Source: Castor canadensis
Taxonomy: Eukaryota > Chordata > Mammalia > Rodentia > Castoridae
Assembly: GCF_047511655.1 (NCBI RefSeq)
Contig: NC_133399.1
Location: forward strand, 5,893,333-5,957,332
Direction: 5' to 3'
DNA: 64,000 nucleotides
The stretch's first letter is position 1. Each line of letters opens with the position of its first letter. The position numbers and the translations under genes were made by a program. The notes below the pieces were generated by a model. The model made no database searches and was not told the DNA's origin. It was given only the letters and a program-made list of their open reading frames with translations. Of the stretch, positions 35,636 to 46,670 are shown piece by piece.

Positions 35636-36489
35636 CTTCTATATCTCTGTGGGTACATGACCCAGACCAATACTCACTTCCCTCCTACATCTGCTATTAC
35701 ACCTCTCTCCACTCCTCTTCCAGAGCTAATATCCTCAAATTGTGTCACTCTAATGTCTCTATAACTACTCAAACCTTGCCACCCTCTGGACTATACTTCT
35801 GGTGCAATGGCTCCTTACACATCTGTATAAATGCCTCTACTCCAGGACCCCGCTTTTCAGTAATAATAGTTCCCCAACTTGCTCTCTATGGAAAGGATGA
35901 ATTCTTCTGGTTATATTCACCCCGACAACCACGAGCTGCCTTTCTATCCATTATGTTTGGGATTAGCCTGGCCTGCTCCATCGCTGCCACTGGGTTTGCA
36001 GGTGGGGCCCTGGGCCACAGTGTCATCTCTGCAAAAGATTTTGAGGAGTGTCTGCAGGTCACTCTTGAATCAACCTCAGTTTCTCTGGCCTCCCTTCAGC
36101 GACAACTCACCTCATTAGCTCAGGTTGCCTTACAAAACCACAGGGCCCTAGATCTCTTAACCGCTGAAAAAGGAGGCACCTGCCTTTTCCTCCAAGAGGA
36201 ATGCTGTGACTATATTAATAAGTCAGGCCTAGTAGAACAGAATATTGACACCCTGTCTCACTTAAGTGAAGAAATTCAACTTTGCAGAACTAAAAACTCC
36301 TCTGTCCTAGACTGGACTCAATCTCCTCTGCTGTCTTGGCTCCTGCCTTTCTTAGTGCCCCTTATTGTTGTCTTTACCCTCCTGAGTTTTCTCCCTTGCA
36401 TTGTAAAAACTTTACAAAATTTTTTACTAGATCACATATCTGCAACCACCAACCAAAGATTCAATCAATTCCTCCTCCAAGGATATTAA
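35632..36489 (+). pseudogene. env: ERV Env fragment: SU tail plus complete TM, uninterrupted frame
   Basis: A 285-codon frame with no stop. It has no ATG at its 5' end (first codon TTG); the first in-frame ATG is 35,953, at codon 108. Codons 1-102 are the C-terminal remainder of the surface subunit, with NVS, NGS and NAS glycosylation sites. The cleavage region reads SPRQPRAA, lacking the dibasic pair that furin prefers. Codons 103-128 form a hydrophobic Ala/Gly-rich fusion-peptide-like segment. Codons 167-183 match the immunosuppressive-domain region, and CX6CC spans codons 184-192. A hydrophobic anchor lies at about 233-257, followed by a tail of about 28 residues. The frame is unusually intact compared with gag and pol, but most of the surface subunit is absent, so receptor binding is not expected. 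Confidence 0.9.
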
Positions 36490-36659
36490 CTTCTTCAGGG
36501 CCACCAAGGGGACCCCACGCTAACTGCTAGGAAGACACCAAAGCCTAAGGACCCCACCTGAGAACATGCGCAGGCCCCTCCAGCCAGAAGCAGCCAGAGG
36601 ATCAAACTGAGCCCCAATACCCAATCCCTCTACTCTCTCTTTCTCTCTCTCTTTATTAA

Positions 36660-36675
36660 ACAAAAAATGGGGGAA
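36660..36675 (+). promoter_or_regulatory. polypurine tract
   Basis: ACAAAAAATGGGGGAA ends exactly at the 3' LTR start (TGATCG). A CT-rich (tctctctttctc) stretch precedes it. Confidence 0.85.
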
Positions 36676-37032
36676 TGATCGAACTGCCTCCTCTGCAGCC
36701 TAAGCTGCAGCTGGTTTCACTCCTTGCAAAACAAAGCCCACCATCAGTTCCTTATCTCCCACCCCCTTCCTTTTCCTGTCCCTACACCTTGCTTCAGCAG
36801 CTGGTCTCAGCCTTTGCTGATCAAAGTTCACTGTCCCTATCTCCCGTCACCTCTCTTTCCCTAGACTGTGCTCCTGCAGCTGGTCTCTTCCTTTGCAGAT
36901 CAAAGACCATCCTTGCCCTTGCTTACTCCCAAATGCTGTGCCATTTTCTCTTGGACAGCAACCCTGCTTATCAAACTTTTAGACAAGAGATAACTCTCGC
37001 GAGCCTCCTTTTTGTGCGGCATTTTCCGAACA
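36676..37032 (+). repeat. 3' LTR
   Basis: Begins TGATCG and ends CCGAACA (357 bp). The poly(A) signal is mutated to ATCAAA. It shows the same three CAGCTG repeats as the 5' copy (36,708; 36,798; 36,877), a TCAG insertion and a short deletion relative to the 5' LTR, plus scattered substitutions. Confidence 0.9.
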
Positions 37033-38755
37033 AGCGGCACGTGCCAGGTCCAGAAGGCCAGGGGAAGTTTTCCTAAAAGTTGTTATCCCATAAACTAAAA
37101 CATGTCCAACAAAGGAAGTCTGATTGGCAAGAGCTGCTTGAGTCTGTCCTTTCAAGTCACCAGTTTAGCATTCCCCCTCCCCTCCACTATATGTTCCCAT
37201 CAGTCAAGGGCTTGGGGGTTGGGCCTTTTATCCATTAGCCAATCAGAGCGGCTGTTTAATCGCCTGCACCACCTGTCCAATGAGGAGGGACAGTGGTAGG
37301 TGATTCACAGTTGTCTTCCTCATGATCGCCATATTTACCACAAGCCTGCTTCAGTTTCTCAGGGTACAGAGTTCCAGCAGCTTTGTGAAATCTTCTGACT
37401 GCAGGACCATAGTGAGGTCACCTGGACGGGTCAGAAGCGGGAAATGGTGAGAGGTGACTGGGCATCTGCAGTGCTGGGTGGAGGGACTGTTGGATCCAGA
37501 AGCAGTGGTGGTTTTGACTGAGACCTGTCCGTCCTGGAGTCGGCTCCCTGATCACGTGGTTGGGGCCTTCGGTTCCCTGGGTGACTGGTGGTTGGCAGTG
37601 GAGCGGGAACGTTGAGTTCCATCTGTGTCCCTGTGAGGCAAATTCATCCCCGTCCACAGCCCTGCTGGGAAACTAATCTGCAAATTCTTGTTCCACGGAC
37701 TGAGGTGGCTGGGGAGCCTCCTGAGTATTTGTGGTGTTTGTGCCAGGACAGGGCGCTCCTGTGCACTGTCCCCATAAATCCTCACTGGGACCTGACTTCC
37801 CTTTGAGTCCATCAGGTTCAAGGAAAGCCTGCGCTAAACTGTACGCACTGTCCCCTCAACGCAGAGCTTCTCAGTGCTGCTAATCAGTTCCTAAATTTCC
37901 ATGACTCCCGCACATTGCCAGATTCATTGGAAATGCGAATCCACGTGTGCACGTGGTTGGCTTCTGAGTGAAGGGGACATATTTTTTCCTTTCTGACTTA
38001 ACTGTTAATTTCCACATGTTGTTTCTAGGAAATTGTTTTGTAATGAAAGGCTGATTAACTTAGACCATGACTTTAGAAAATTATTCTAGGGGGAAAGCTC
38101 CAAAAGAAAGGTGTGTAGGCATCTCAAACCAGACAGGCAATTTGCTCTCAAAGAGAGGAGAAAACCGGAGAAGAAATAAATTGATAGTGGACAGACATGG
38201 AGATTGAAAAGAACAGTGTTCTCCTGTGATCATCATAGTCTTGTGTCCTTGTTACTTGTGTTATTTTGGGGGCTGAGGTTTGAAATCATAGTTTTGCCTT
38301 TACACTGCCAAGCTCAACCACTTGAACCATATCTCCAGTCACTTTTGCTCTGGTTATTTTGTAAATGGGGTCTAGTAAACAATTTTGCTTAGCTGATTTT
38401 GACTGTAATCATGATGTCAGTCACCCCATTACCTAGGTTTACAGGGAGGAGCTACCAGTGCTAGGATCTTCATGATATTTTTTTGCTTTTGGCACTGCAC
38501 TGGGATTTGAGATCAGGTCCTCAAGTTTGCTCTAACGATTTGAGTGACTCCACTAGTCTTATCTTCAGATGGGTTTTTTTGAGGCAGTGTCTCAAGAACT
38601 TTTTCTAGCTTGGTCTTTGAACCAAGACGCTTCTTCCTGATCTCTGTTTCCTCAGCAGCTAAGATAACAGGCATGAATCACAGGGACCTGGCTTCTTCAT
38701 GATCTTGTGGCGACACTAAATGTGATTTGTTTGATGACTCAGGCTCAGATTTGTG
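37033..38755 (+). promoter_or_regulatory. promoter/first-exon-like module A3 (best preserved in A)
   Basis: CCAAT boxes lie at 37,239-37,243 (TAGCCAATCAGAGCG, ideal NF-Y context) and 37,277-37,281 (TGTCCAATGAGG), 38 bp apart. A TATA box is not evident. The exon-like stretch ends GGGAAATG at 37,446 followed by GTGAGA (GT donor 37,447-37,448). CpG dinucleotides are commoner here than around it, as in a promoter. Downstream is shared intron-like sequence with SINE fragments near 38,250-38,690. It begins directly at the ERV's right flank. KRAB zinc-finger 5' end is the leading guess; an unknown LTR is the alternative. Confidence 0.55.
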
Positions 38756-40510
38756 AAATTGACCTTACAAATGTTTACAAATCATTTTGAAGATATTTGC
38801 AATGATTACTTCATAATCATTTTTTATGCAAAAAAAGGGCATTTGGGCAGTGGGAACATGAAAGATGGTGGCGTGGTGGTCTTAACCAGTAGTGTTAGCA
38901 AGATTACTTTGTTTGGGTTAATTTTCAGTTGTTTACATTTTCATTCATAGAATTTGTCTAGTCACAATGTAATTTGTGACAGTTGATGAAGCCTTTCATG
39001 GACTTGTACGATCTCCAACTAAAAGAAAGGATTTATTCACTTGAGAGGTTATTTTGTTGGGTGATAGATTTAAAAAGCTGTGTTTGTTCTTCATCACAGG
39101 TTCTGGCACAGAATTACTAAAACTCTTAGAATATCTTGACCAATAGGAACAGCTTTGGATGTTACTCTTTGCCCCTTTAAGTAGTTTCTAAATAAATGCT
39201 ATTGAAGTGATGCATGGTACCATCCCAGATAAACAAGGGTCCCTCAAACCATGATCATCCTGACTTCAGACCCTGAAGTAGTTAGTATGACAAGTGTGAG
39301 CCACCAGGGTCTAAAAAGTTCTTCCTTCTGTATTGCGTATTGTAATCATCTTTTACCTTGGAAATTGAAGTAACCATTTTTGGAAAGTTATTAATTAGTT
39401 GGTTTGAAGTAGGAAAATAAAACTAGGAGAAAACCAATAGAAATAATACAGGTAATCCTATTTTTATAGGTTTATTAAAACTTGAATTTCTTTTGTTTAT
39501 TTCATTTTTGTTTGTATCATTTTGTTTAGATCAGTCTTTTCCAGTGCTCTCAATAGAACCTGGGGCCTTGCTCATCCTCAGAAATTGACCTACCACCATG
39601 CTATTCATTTCTTTTCTCAAGAATTCACTTATTTTCATATTTCAATGTTTTTGGTGAAGTGTAAATATTTCATGAGCCCCAGTCTCCAAAAATAACCAGA
39701 GCAAAAAGACTGGAAGTGTGGCTCAAGTAACAGAGAATCTGATTTGCAATCATAAAACCCTGAACTCAATGACTTGTCCAACCAAAAAATAAAAAGGAAG
39801 GAGAGAAATGCAGAAAATGATGATAGATAATTCAACATGCTTATCAGCCTTCTGGATGCAATTGTTACAGAATTCATTAATCAACACCAAATAAAAACAC
39901 TTTTAATGAATCCAGTGACTTTTCCCCAAAGAGTCACCACATTGTAAGCTATCAAATGAGTTTAAATGTTGTAAAATTACATAATTCGACAAAGTCTCGT
40001 TTTCCCTGAGATGGTGTGATACCAGTTTGAAGCTGCATAATACCTGGAGTCAGTGAGGCACAGGTAAATGCTGGTGTGTGTTCTCTCCTTTCTAAAGGTG
40101 TCACTGTTGCTAATATGGTACTCTTTTCTCTTCAGTGTTTTGACTTTGACATGTATAGTTATTCTGGTTTTACACTTCTCTTTGAACACATGAAAAATAT
40201 CTGTGAGGGTAAGAGTCAAATATAGTCACATTTTGGTAGTCTCATAGAGACTGAGTTTCTGCATTTGACATTTTATTTTAGTGGAAACATAAAATGACTG
40301 AATTGAGAAGTTCTCTCAGAAATATCAGTGTAGAAGCTGAGAGTTTTCTCAGTAGTAGATGAGAGCAAAAGAACAGGATGTGCTCCCAGAGTTATATCCT
40401 CAGGTTTCTGTGCTGATCAATGGAATTTTATGCCTTGCAGGACTCCTTTTCAGCACTGAGTATATTCTTCACCCTTGAAGGTTTTATGAAATTATTGCAG
40501 TATGTGGGTT
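38755..40510 (+). repeat. block A tail: rearranged copies of upstream modules
   Basis: 38,780-39,230 resembles 26,230-26,690 (and 59,720-60,080 in C). It is followed directly by 39,235-40,500, which resembles 22,195-23,460 (and 48,020-49,805 in B). Pieces that lie about 4 kb apart and in the reverse order in the main block are thus joined here, indicating repeated unequal exchange or deletion between tandem units. Confidence 0.7.
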
Positions 40511-40514
40511 GCCC

Positions 40515-41265
40515 CAAAATTAAAGAATGCAGATGGCACACTTGCTAGAGAAAAAAGATCTTTGGTTTCCAAGAAAGGGGAAGAACTTGGGAGATAACAG
40601 CTGATGACAGGTGGCTATTTCAACTTTCTCTGCTGGTAGATTATTCCCTGTGATAATTCTGTTCTGAGGGTGACAGAAAGAGAGCTTTTCTGCTGATTCG
40701 GGCTCAGGGTAGGTAAGAGTGAGCATGAATGCAGGAAGAACAGAAAACTTTAAAATGTTTGTTACATAAGCATTTTCTTGGTACTATTTTGTAGAAACTG
40801 AGAAAATCCTTTTTCCATCTTATCCATTAAACCATGTTCTTATTTTGACCCTTAAGAATTAGAAAAAGTATTAGACCTATCCGATATACATGCCTGCTGG
40901 GTGCAGTCCTTGAGTGTATTTCACAAACTCAATCATGTGTGATATTGAACTAAACTATTTTCACTTTTGTTTCAGTGGTCATGGTTTTGGGGTCTTTTCT
41001 AGATGTATTCTCCAGGATGTGAAAAATAGTTCTGATTAATATTCATAATATGTCCAGTGGGTATTAGAAACAATTTCAGGACTCTATTTCATAATTAGAA
41101 TTAGAGAAATGTCAGTGGAGATTGCATCAGTTGCTACTCCAGTTCCATAGACTGGAAAAGAAGTCCACAGAATGAAAAGTGGTGTTGAAAATGACCTGTA
41201 CATTAATCTCCTCAAGTTCAGAATATCAGTTAAAAGATTCTGGGTGGAAAAGGGAGGAATATATT
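40515..41265. other. no recognised feature
   Basis: Unique-looking DNA between blocks A and B. It has a 68-codon chance minus frame and no repeat family that I can name. Confidence 0.5.
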
Positions 41266-41269
41266 AAGA

Positions 41270-41655
41270 ACTACCCACACTATGACCAACTCATGAGGTG
41301 ATGAAGCTACAAGATAAAAGTTGTTTAAGGCAGTTAAGGAGTCCCATATCCTATCAAATGGCTCTGTTACTTTTAGGCCTGACTCCAGGCAGCACTTAGT
41401 GTGGGAAGAATGTTAAGGAACTGTATGATTCACATAATGTCTGGGAGCAAAAGAGCAGAAGCAGAGAAACCAAGGACCCAATGACCTTCCTTGAAAGCCT
41501 GCCTACAAAGATCTGCAGGCTCCTACTGCCTTGTACCTCTTACATGTTCCAACACCTTCCAGTAGTCTCAAGCAAGAGAAAAAATTCCTCACAAATTGGC
41601 CTTTTGTGAATGCTGCTCCCAACCATGTGAGCTAGGGAGAAATGGAGAGAAGTTT
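41270..41655 (+). repeat. interspersed repeat, second copy of the 13.4-kb repeat
   Basis: Contains 'aaatggctctgttacttt', 'gagcaaaagagcagaagcag' and 'ccttccagtagtctcaagca', collinear with 13,490-13,740. Confidence 0.55.
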
Positions 41656-42009
41656 GTGAATTATGCATAGATAAAATTTAACAGGAAATTTTGATTTTAT
41701 ATGGATTTGTCATCAGAACTTTTATTGATGTTTGCTTATTGTGTTCTTTGCTAGTACTTGAAATGCTCTAGTTTGTTAAACTTGATGTTTTAGTACTAAT
41801 CTTCTTCTTGGTATGCTGTCACTTGCATGGTACTGATGACTTATTGAGTTTTTTTCCTACTTATTTCTTCATGTTATTTAAAATTGGACCTGAATCTTTC
41901 CCTCACACCTCAGGTCACCTCTCCTGCCAAGCCTGTTGTCATTCTTAAGCTGTTTCATTGTTGCATATACTGATGCTCTATTTTTCATTTGAAGCACACT
42001 TGCTCATAA

Positions 42010-42600
42010 TGTAAGAAAAATGATCATTTCTATCAAAGTATATATCATGTTCTTAGATTACTTAAAATTCCTCAGTTTGCAATCTTAGGTGACTTGCATT
42101 GTCTAAAGAGTTCCTGTTTCTTCTTCCAGATTCTTGTACAGCTCCATTACTTGTGAAAATTGCCCACCAAACTGTATGCCCTAACTCATAACCCAAGTCT
42201 AATAGCCAACTGAGAGAGATAGTGAACTTTTGATCTGGACAAATCCAAGGTAAGGAGCAGTTAGAACTGCATCAAGTATATAAGGAGAAGCCACTGTCAG
42301 CCATTTTTGCCCCAAACAGGCCACTTTGTTTTTCCAAATACATCACAATCTCAAATCCTTCCAATGCTCTTGGACATGGTCCAAGGTTTTCCTATATACA
42401 GGCCTCTGTTCATCTATACTTCAGTCTCTCCCTCTCTCTGTTCTCCTCTGAAACAAAAATCATTCTCCCCCCCTCAGGTATTTCTGTGTTCCATATATAA
42501 CCAGTTCTTCTGACTTCAACACATCTCTTTGTTATCCTTTTTTCTTCATCTCACAAGGTTTATAAAGTGTTAAGTTGAGACCCTTCTCTGTAAATCTTTC
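42010..42600 (+). repeat. LTR, same family as 240-716 (solo or remnant)
   Basis: Begins TGTAAGAAAAATGATC at 42,010. The shared stretch around 42,135 reads 'agattcttgtacagctccat', with ATATAAGGA at about 42,280. No Env or other internal sequence is recognised on either side, so it may be a solo LTR. The 3' end is approximate and no target duplication was established. Confidence 0.65.
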
Positions 42601-42604
42601 TCAG

Positions 42605-43340
42605 CCATGATGGAGGTTGCTTTTACTCCTCCTATTGTACAGCATGCTCCTGTTTCCTCTCTGAGATTGGCCTTCTAAGTGAGGACAAGAGAGACAGAAA
42701 TGGACAAGGAAAAATGGAAAGAAAAGTCCTGCTCAAGTCACACTATCAGTTTTATCAGCCTGCTGAGGACTCCCATGGTCCCAGAACTGCAAACATAAAA
42801 TCAAATACAAATGTAAGTGACATGTGGCTGATGACAGGAAGTAGTTTTCTGTCCTGACCTTCTGTTCTTCCACCTAAAACTAAGCCTCTAAATGTGCCTA
42901 AACACTCTAGCAATTTTTCTCCTTGAAGACTTGCTTTTGAGATGGTATGTTTTCCCATTATGGACCCATGGTGTTAGTGTCAAGGCTAGAGGGACCAAAC
43001 ACAGAATTTCAATTCTTTACCTAAAAATGTAACATGTATGTAAATGAAAATCACAGTTTTCTAGGTTATTAGCTAAAAGGCAAAAGGAAAGGCTTCCTGA
43101 GTTCTGCTATGGATTCAATAAGGCATTTGGACTTTTTTCACCAGGCTTCTTATGTAAAATTAACTCCTCAGCATTTAATTCATTCTATTTATTTTTTCCA
43201 TGCTTTCTCACACCAGTTTCAATGGTATCATAATCCTCTTTACCCAGTCTCTGGGCCTCCACCAAACACCAATCTTCAAATTTTGGTGAGTTTGGCCCTC
43301 CATTTGGATGTCTTGAGAAGAGACTTTCATTAACTAAAAT
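42605..43340. other. no recognised feature
   Basis: Only short chance ORFs. No similarity to the duplicated blocks was found. Confidence 0.45.
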
Positions 43341-43344
43341 GTTT

Positions 43345-43480
43345 AATTGATGAAATTGTCAGAGTATACTCTTCACAGACAGTTTGGAGACAAGAAGGGA
43401 AATCTGTCACAATGCAAATGGAGTCACCTGCAGCAGACCTCACAGAAGTTACTAAAGCCAAGTGGTCTTACTCAGGGTAC
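43345..43480 (+). repeat. repeat shared with 7.89-8.06 kb
   Basis: The plus strand here matches the minus strand there across 'agtttggagacaa' and 'caaatggagtcacc'. Unidentified family. Confidence 0.5.
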
Positions 43481-43678
43481 TATCCAAGTCTTTACAGACC
43501 CCTCTATCAGAAGGCATATACTGGCCAAGGCTTTCTACTATGTAAAGACAGATTATTTTTGATGGCTTGAAACTTGTCCTTTTAGTAGTCCATGCTTATG
43601 GAGTTATTTTCTCTTACACAGTTTATTGAACTGGAAGCATTCTCTCATTTTCTTATTCTGATTTTTACTTGATAAAGG

Positions 43679-44337
43679 TGTTTCTAGTTTTAGACTTAAA
43701 TAGCAAGTACTTATGACTTAGACTTAAATGCTTAAGTGGAACACCCTCTAGATAACAACTGTGGAAACTCTCCCAGAACAACGGCTGAAATGGTGACCAA
43801 ACAGGCCAACCTGTGTTTGGTACCATTTCATATACATGCCTTTGTCCCATGTCCCCAGTTCTGTAGTTTACGTAAACCTATAACAAGTGTCTGTACCAAA
43901 ATCCCATGGTTTTTCCCTCCCATGCTGATGGCAATTGACCCATGTGCATTTAACTGCATGTCTCACTTTATCTCCCAAAGCCTGCATTCCTTCACAAATG
44001 TTGCCACTCACAACCTTGTCCAACTAGTGCTCTTTTGATGTCAGTGCAGCATGAGGTCAAGTAGATCAGGGTCATCCAGGATCAGTCATGATGCCTCTAA
44101 GAGAATTGGTAAGATGCTGCCAATCTCCAACAACAAATAATGGCCAGCTGGGAATGGTAGTCTTCCTGGGTTAAGTGGATGCTATACATCCTCCCTCTTC
44201 ATGGTCCCACTGGGACCATGCCTTCTTCTAAGCCTTTCTCAGTTTGTTTCCCAGAGGCTTCAGGCTTTTGTCCACAATAAGCCTTGTGCTGGCATAAGAG
44301 GTGTCTCCTTACCTATCCATTCCATGTCATTCTTTCA
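43679..44337. mobile_element. LTR-like element, copy 2 (inverted)
   Basis: An inverted counterpart of 16,036-16,692. The plus strand begins TGTTTCTAG and ends CATTCTTTCA. It abuts the start of block B (44,355), so it may have inserted at, or helped form, the duplication edge. Confidence 0.6.
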
Positions 44338-44919
44338 TGTCTACCGATGGGACAATTTTAATCTGGTGTAATCACCAGAGACTCTCATGCCTCCAGAGTT
44401 AAATTCTTCATGTGAAACTCTCTTTTAGGAAGTATTGTGATATTTTGGAAGAGAAAGGTGATCCTATTTTTGCTTCTGTCATCCATAAGCTGTGTCACCA
44501 CCTTCTCAAGAGGACATACACAAAATATTCTAAACAGATCATCAACTTTGGTGAATTCTGAGGTTCATAGCACGAGCCTTGGGAATCCACACCTTTAATA
44601 AGGACTTTAGAAAGGGTTTTAGTGCTCTCCTCACCTAATGCCAGAGTTTCATGGTCTTTCTTTTTGTGCATATTTTCTCAAAGCAGAGTTTTGGGAGATT
44701 TAATTACACAGGCAACACCACCTCAGAGAAGAAGTGCTTATGTGTTCAATTTATTCTCTTATTCAATGATTGAACTCTCCATATACTTTCCAGAAAGGAA
44801 AACAATCAGATTTTGTAAACATGTATTATGCAAAATAATGAATTTCAGGGCTTTGCACATGATGGGAGAGGTCTGTACCACTTCAGTGACACCTGTAGCC
44901 CTTTTTTCTGTGACTATGT

Positions 44920-45350
44920 TTTAAAATTATTTATTATTCTTTTATTCAAATGTCTGTAATTGTTTGGATCATTTAAACTCCCTTTCCTCCCCTGTTCCCC
45001 TTCACTTCCAGGCAGAACCTGTTCTGTACTATCTCTAATTTTGTTGAAGAGAAGACATAAGGATAATAAGGAAGACAAAGCTAGTAAAGGATAGATATAG
45101 AGAAAGATTCCTAGCATTGCTTTTATGTAGAAATGTGTTAAAATCCAAGTTGATTCATCTCTAACCCTGGTTCCTGATCCCCTTCTCATGTCATCCTGTG
45201 TTGCTTTATGGTTTCTGTATTAATTCCTCTGGAGTTGGGACATCAAACGCTTTCATGTTTTGGGTTTTCCACCTGTTCCCACCCATATGTGCTCTCCCCT
45301 TGTCATGTGATCCATTTTTGAGTTCACATCTTTCCCTTTCTTATGTTTTT
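44920..45350 (-). mobile_element. L1 3' UTR fragment (block B copy)
   Basis: Same position and sequence order as 19,045-19,500. It was carried by the duplication. Confidence 0.75.
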
Positions 45351-46469
45351 CTTTTTTGTGTTTCTCAACTGACCTGGAACCCATCCTCATCTCTGAATGC
45401 AAAGTACCTTAGATTATAGGCATTAGCCATTGATCCTGGCTCAGTATGATATTTTTATGCATCTATATACTACTTTCATCATATACACTCTCCTCTCCAC
45501 TTCTCATGATCCTCATGGTTGTCCTCTTATGTTTTGCCAATATCAATTCAATATCTATCCAATATTAACAAAGTACTAAGAAATAAATGTATAAACCCAA
45601 AAGATTTACTTTTATATAATTTGAAATACTTTAATGACGTCTCACTTTCCTTTCATACATGTGCCATTTACATTTTCATAATTGAATTGACTCTTTAGGG
45701 GTTTTCCAATTGTATTTGTTCTATTGATTTCCAGTTCTATTGCACTATGACTTCAAATCATACCTTATGTGATTTAAATTCCATTACATTATTGTATTTT
45801 AGGTAGGAACATGGTGTTGGTTTGAATTGGGGAATATGGCATGTCACTTTGGAGGATATCTACTCTGGTGTTGGATACAATATTCTGTTTGTCACTCTCA
45901 GAAAAGATATGAAAATGTTAATTAAAAATGAGAATTAGCAAAGTAGCATGCATTATGAAGCCAGTTAACCAGGATATCATTAAGATGAATCAAGAAGAAA
46001 GAAGTTATTTGCACCTGGTGTCACTTGCCTCCTACTTCAGGACTAGGGTAGTTGAGATAGGAGACTCATGAGTTTCAGGCTAACACAGGCAATAGAGTGA
46101 TTTTGAATAAAGCCTTGGATACATAGAAAGATTGTCCAAAAACTGAAAAAGAAATGCTTGTTTATGAAGCACATGATAGGTACTTTCAGGGTTTTATTTC
46201 TATAATAAATTGTTGGGATGTAATAGCATTTAAAAATTTTATAAAGAATTATGGTCATATTGGTTTCACAGAGTCATATGCCATTGAGGGACTTGAGTTT
46301 TCTGTATAAATCTTCAATCATGGAATAAAGATGTGAAGTAATAAAATAATATAGCAGGATATTTTGGAGAAAGTTAACATTGGGCTCATTACCTCTTGTA
46401 GATTTTTGTAAACCTACATGATTGCAAGTCAAAATGGTCTGATAAATACTAAGAGAATAGAAAAACAGG

Positions 46470-46670
46470 CAGAAAGGCATGCACCAAGAGCTCATGCATG
46501 TACTTTTAGCTTCTCAGGATGCAGAAATCATTAGAATTGTGGTTTGAAGCCAGCCTGGGGAAGTAGTTTGTGTGACAATATCTTGAAAAAGAACCTCATC
46601 ACAAAAAGGGGTGGGGGAGTGACTCAGGTGTAGGCCATGAATTCAAGTCCAAGTACAAAAATATCAGTAA
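46470..46670 (+). mobile_element. composite SINE
   Basis: The block B counterpart of 20,670-20,880, with 'ctcatgcatgtacttttagc' and 'aaaaaggggtgggggagtga'. Confidence 0.75.

Larger units (their letters stand above)
30852..37032 (+). mobile_element. class I (gammaretrovirus-like) ERV, internally deleted
   Basis: A 6.2-kb provirus with two LTRs, a tRNA-Gly-type primer-binding site, gag, pro, pol, env and a polypurine tract in order. Gag matrix, nucleocapsid, protease, much of reverse transcriptase and env lie in the same frame, as in gammaretroviruses where pol follows gag by stop readthrough. Integrase and most of the Env surface subunit are deleted. The LTRs differ by roughly a tenth by eye, so this is an old insertion. 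The empty site is preserved in block B. Confidence 0.93.
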
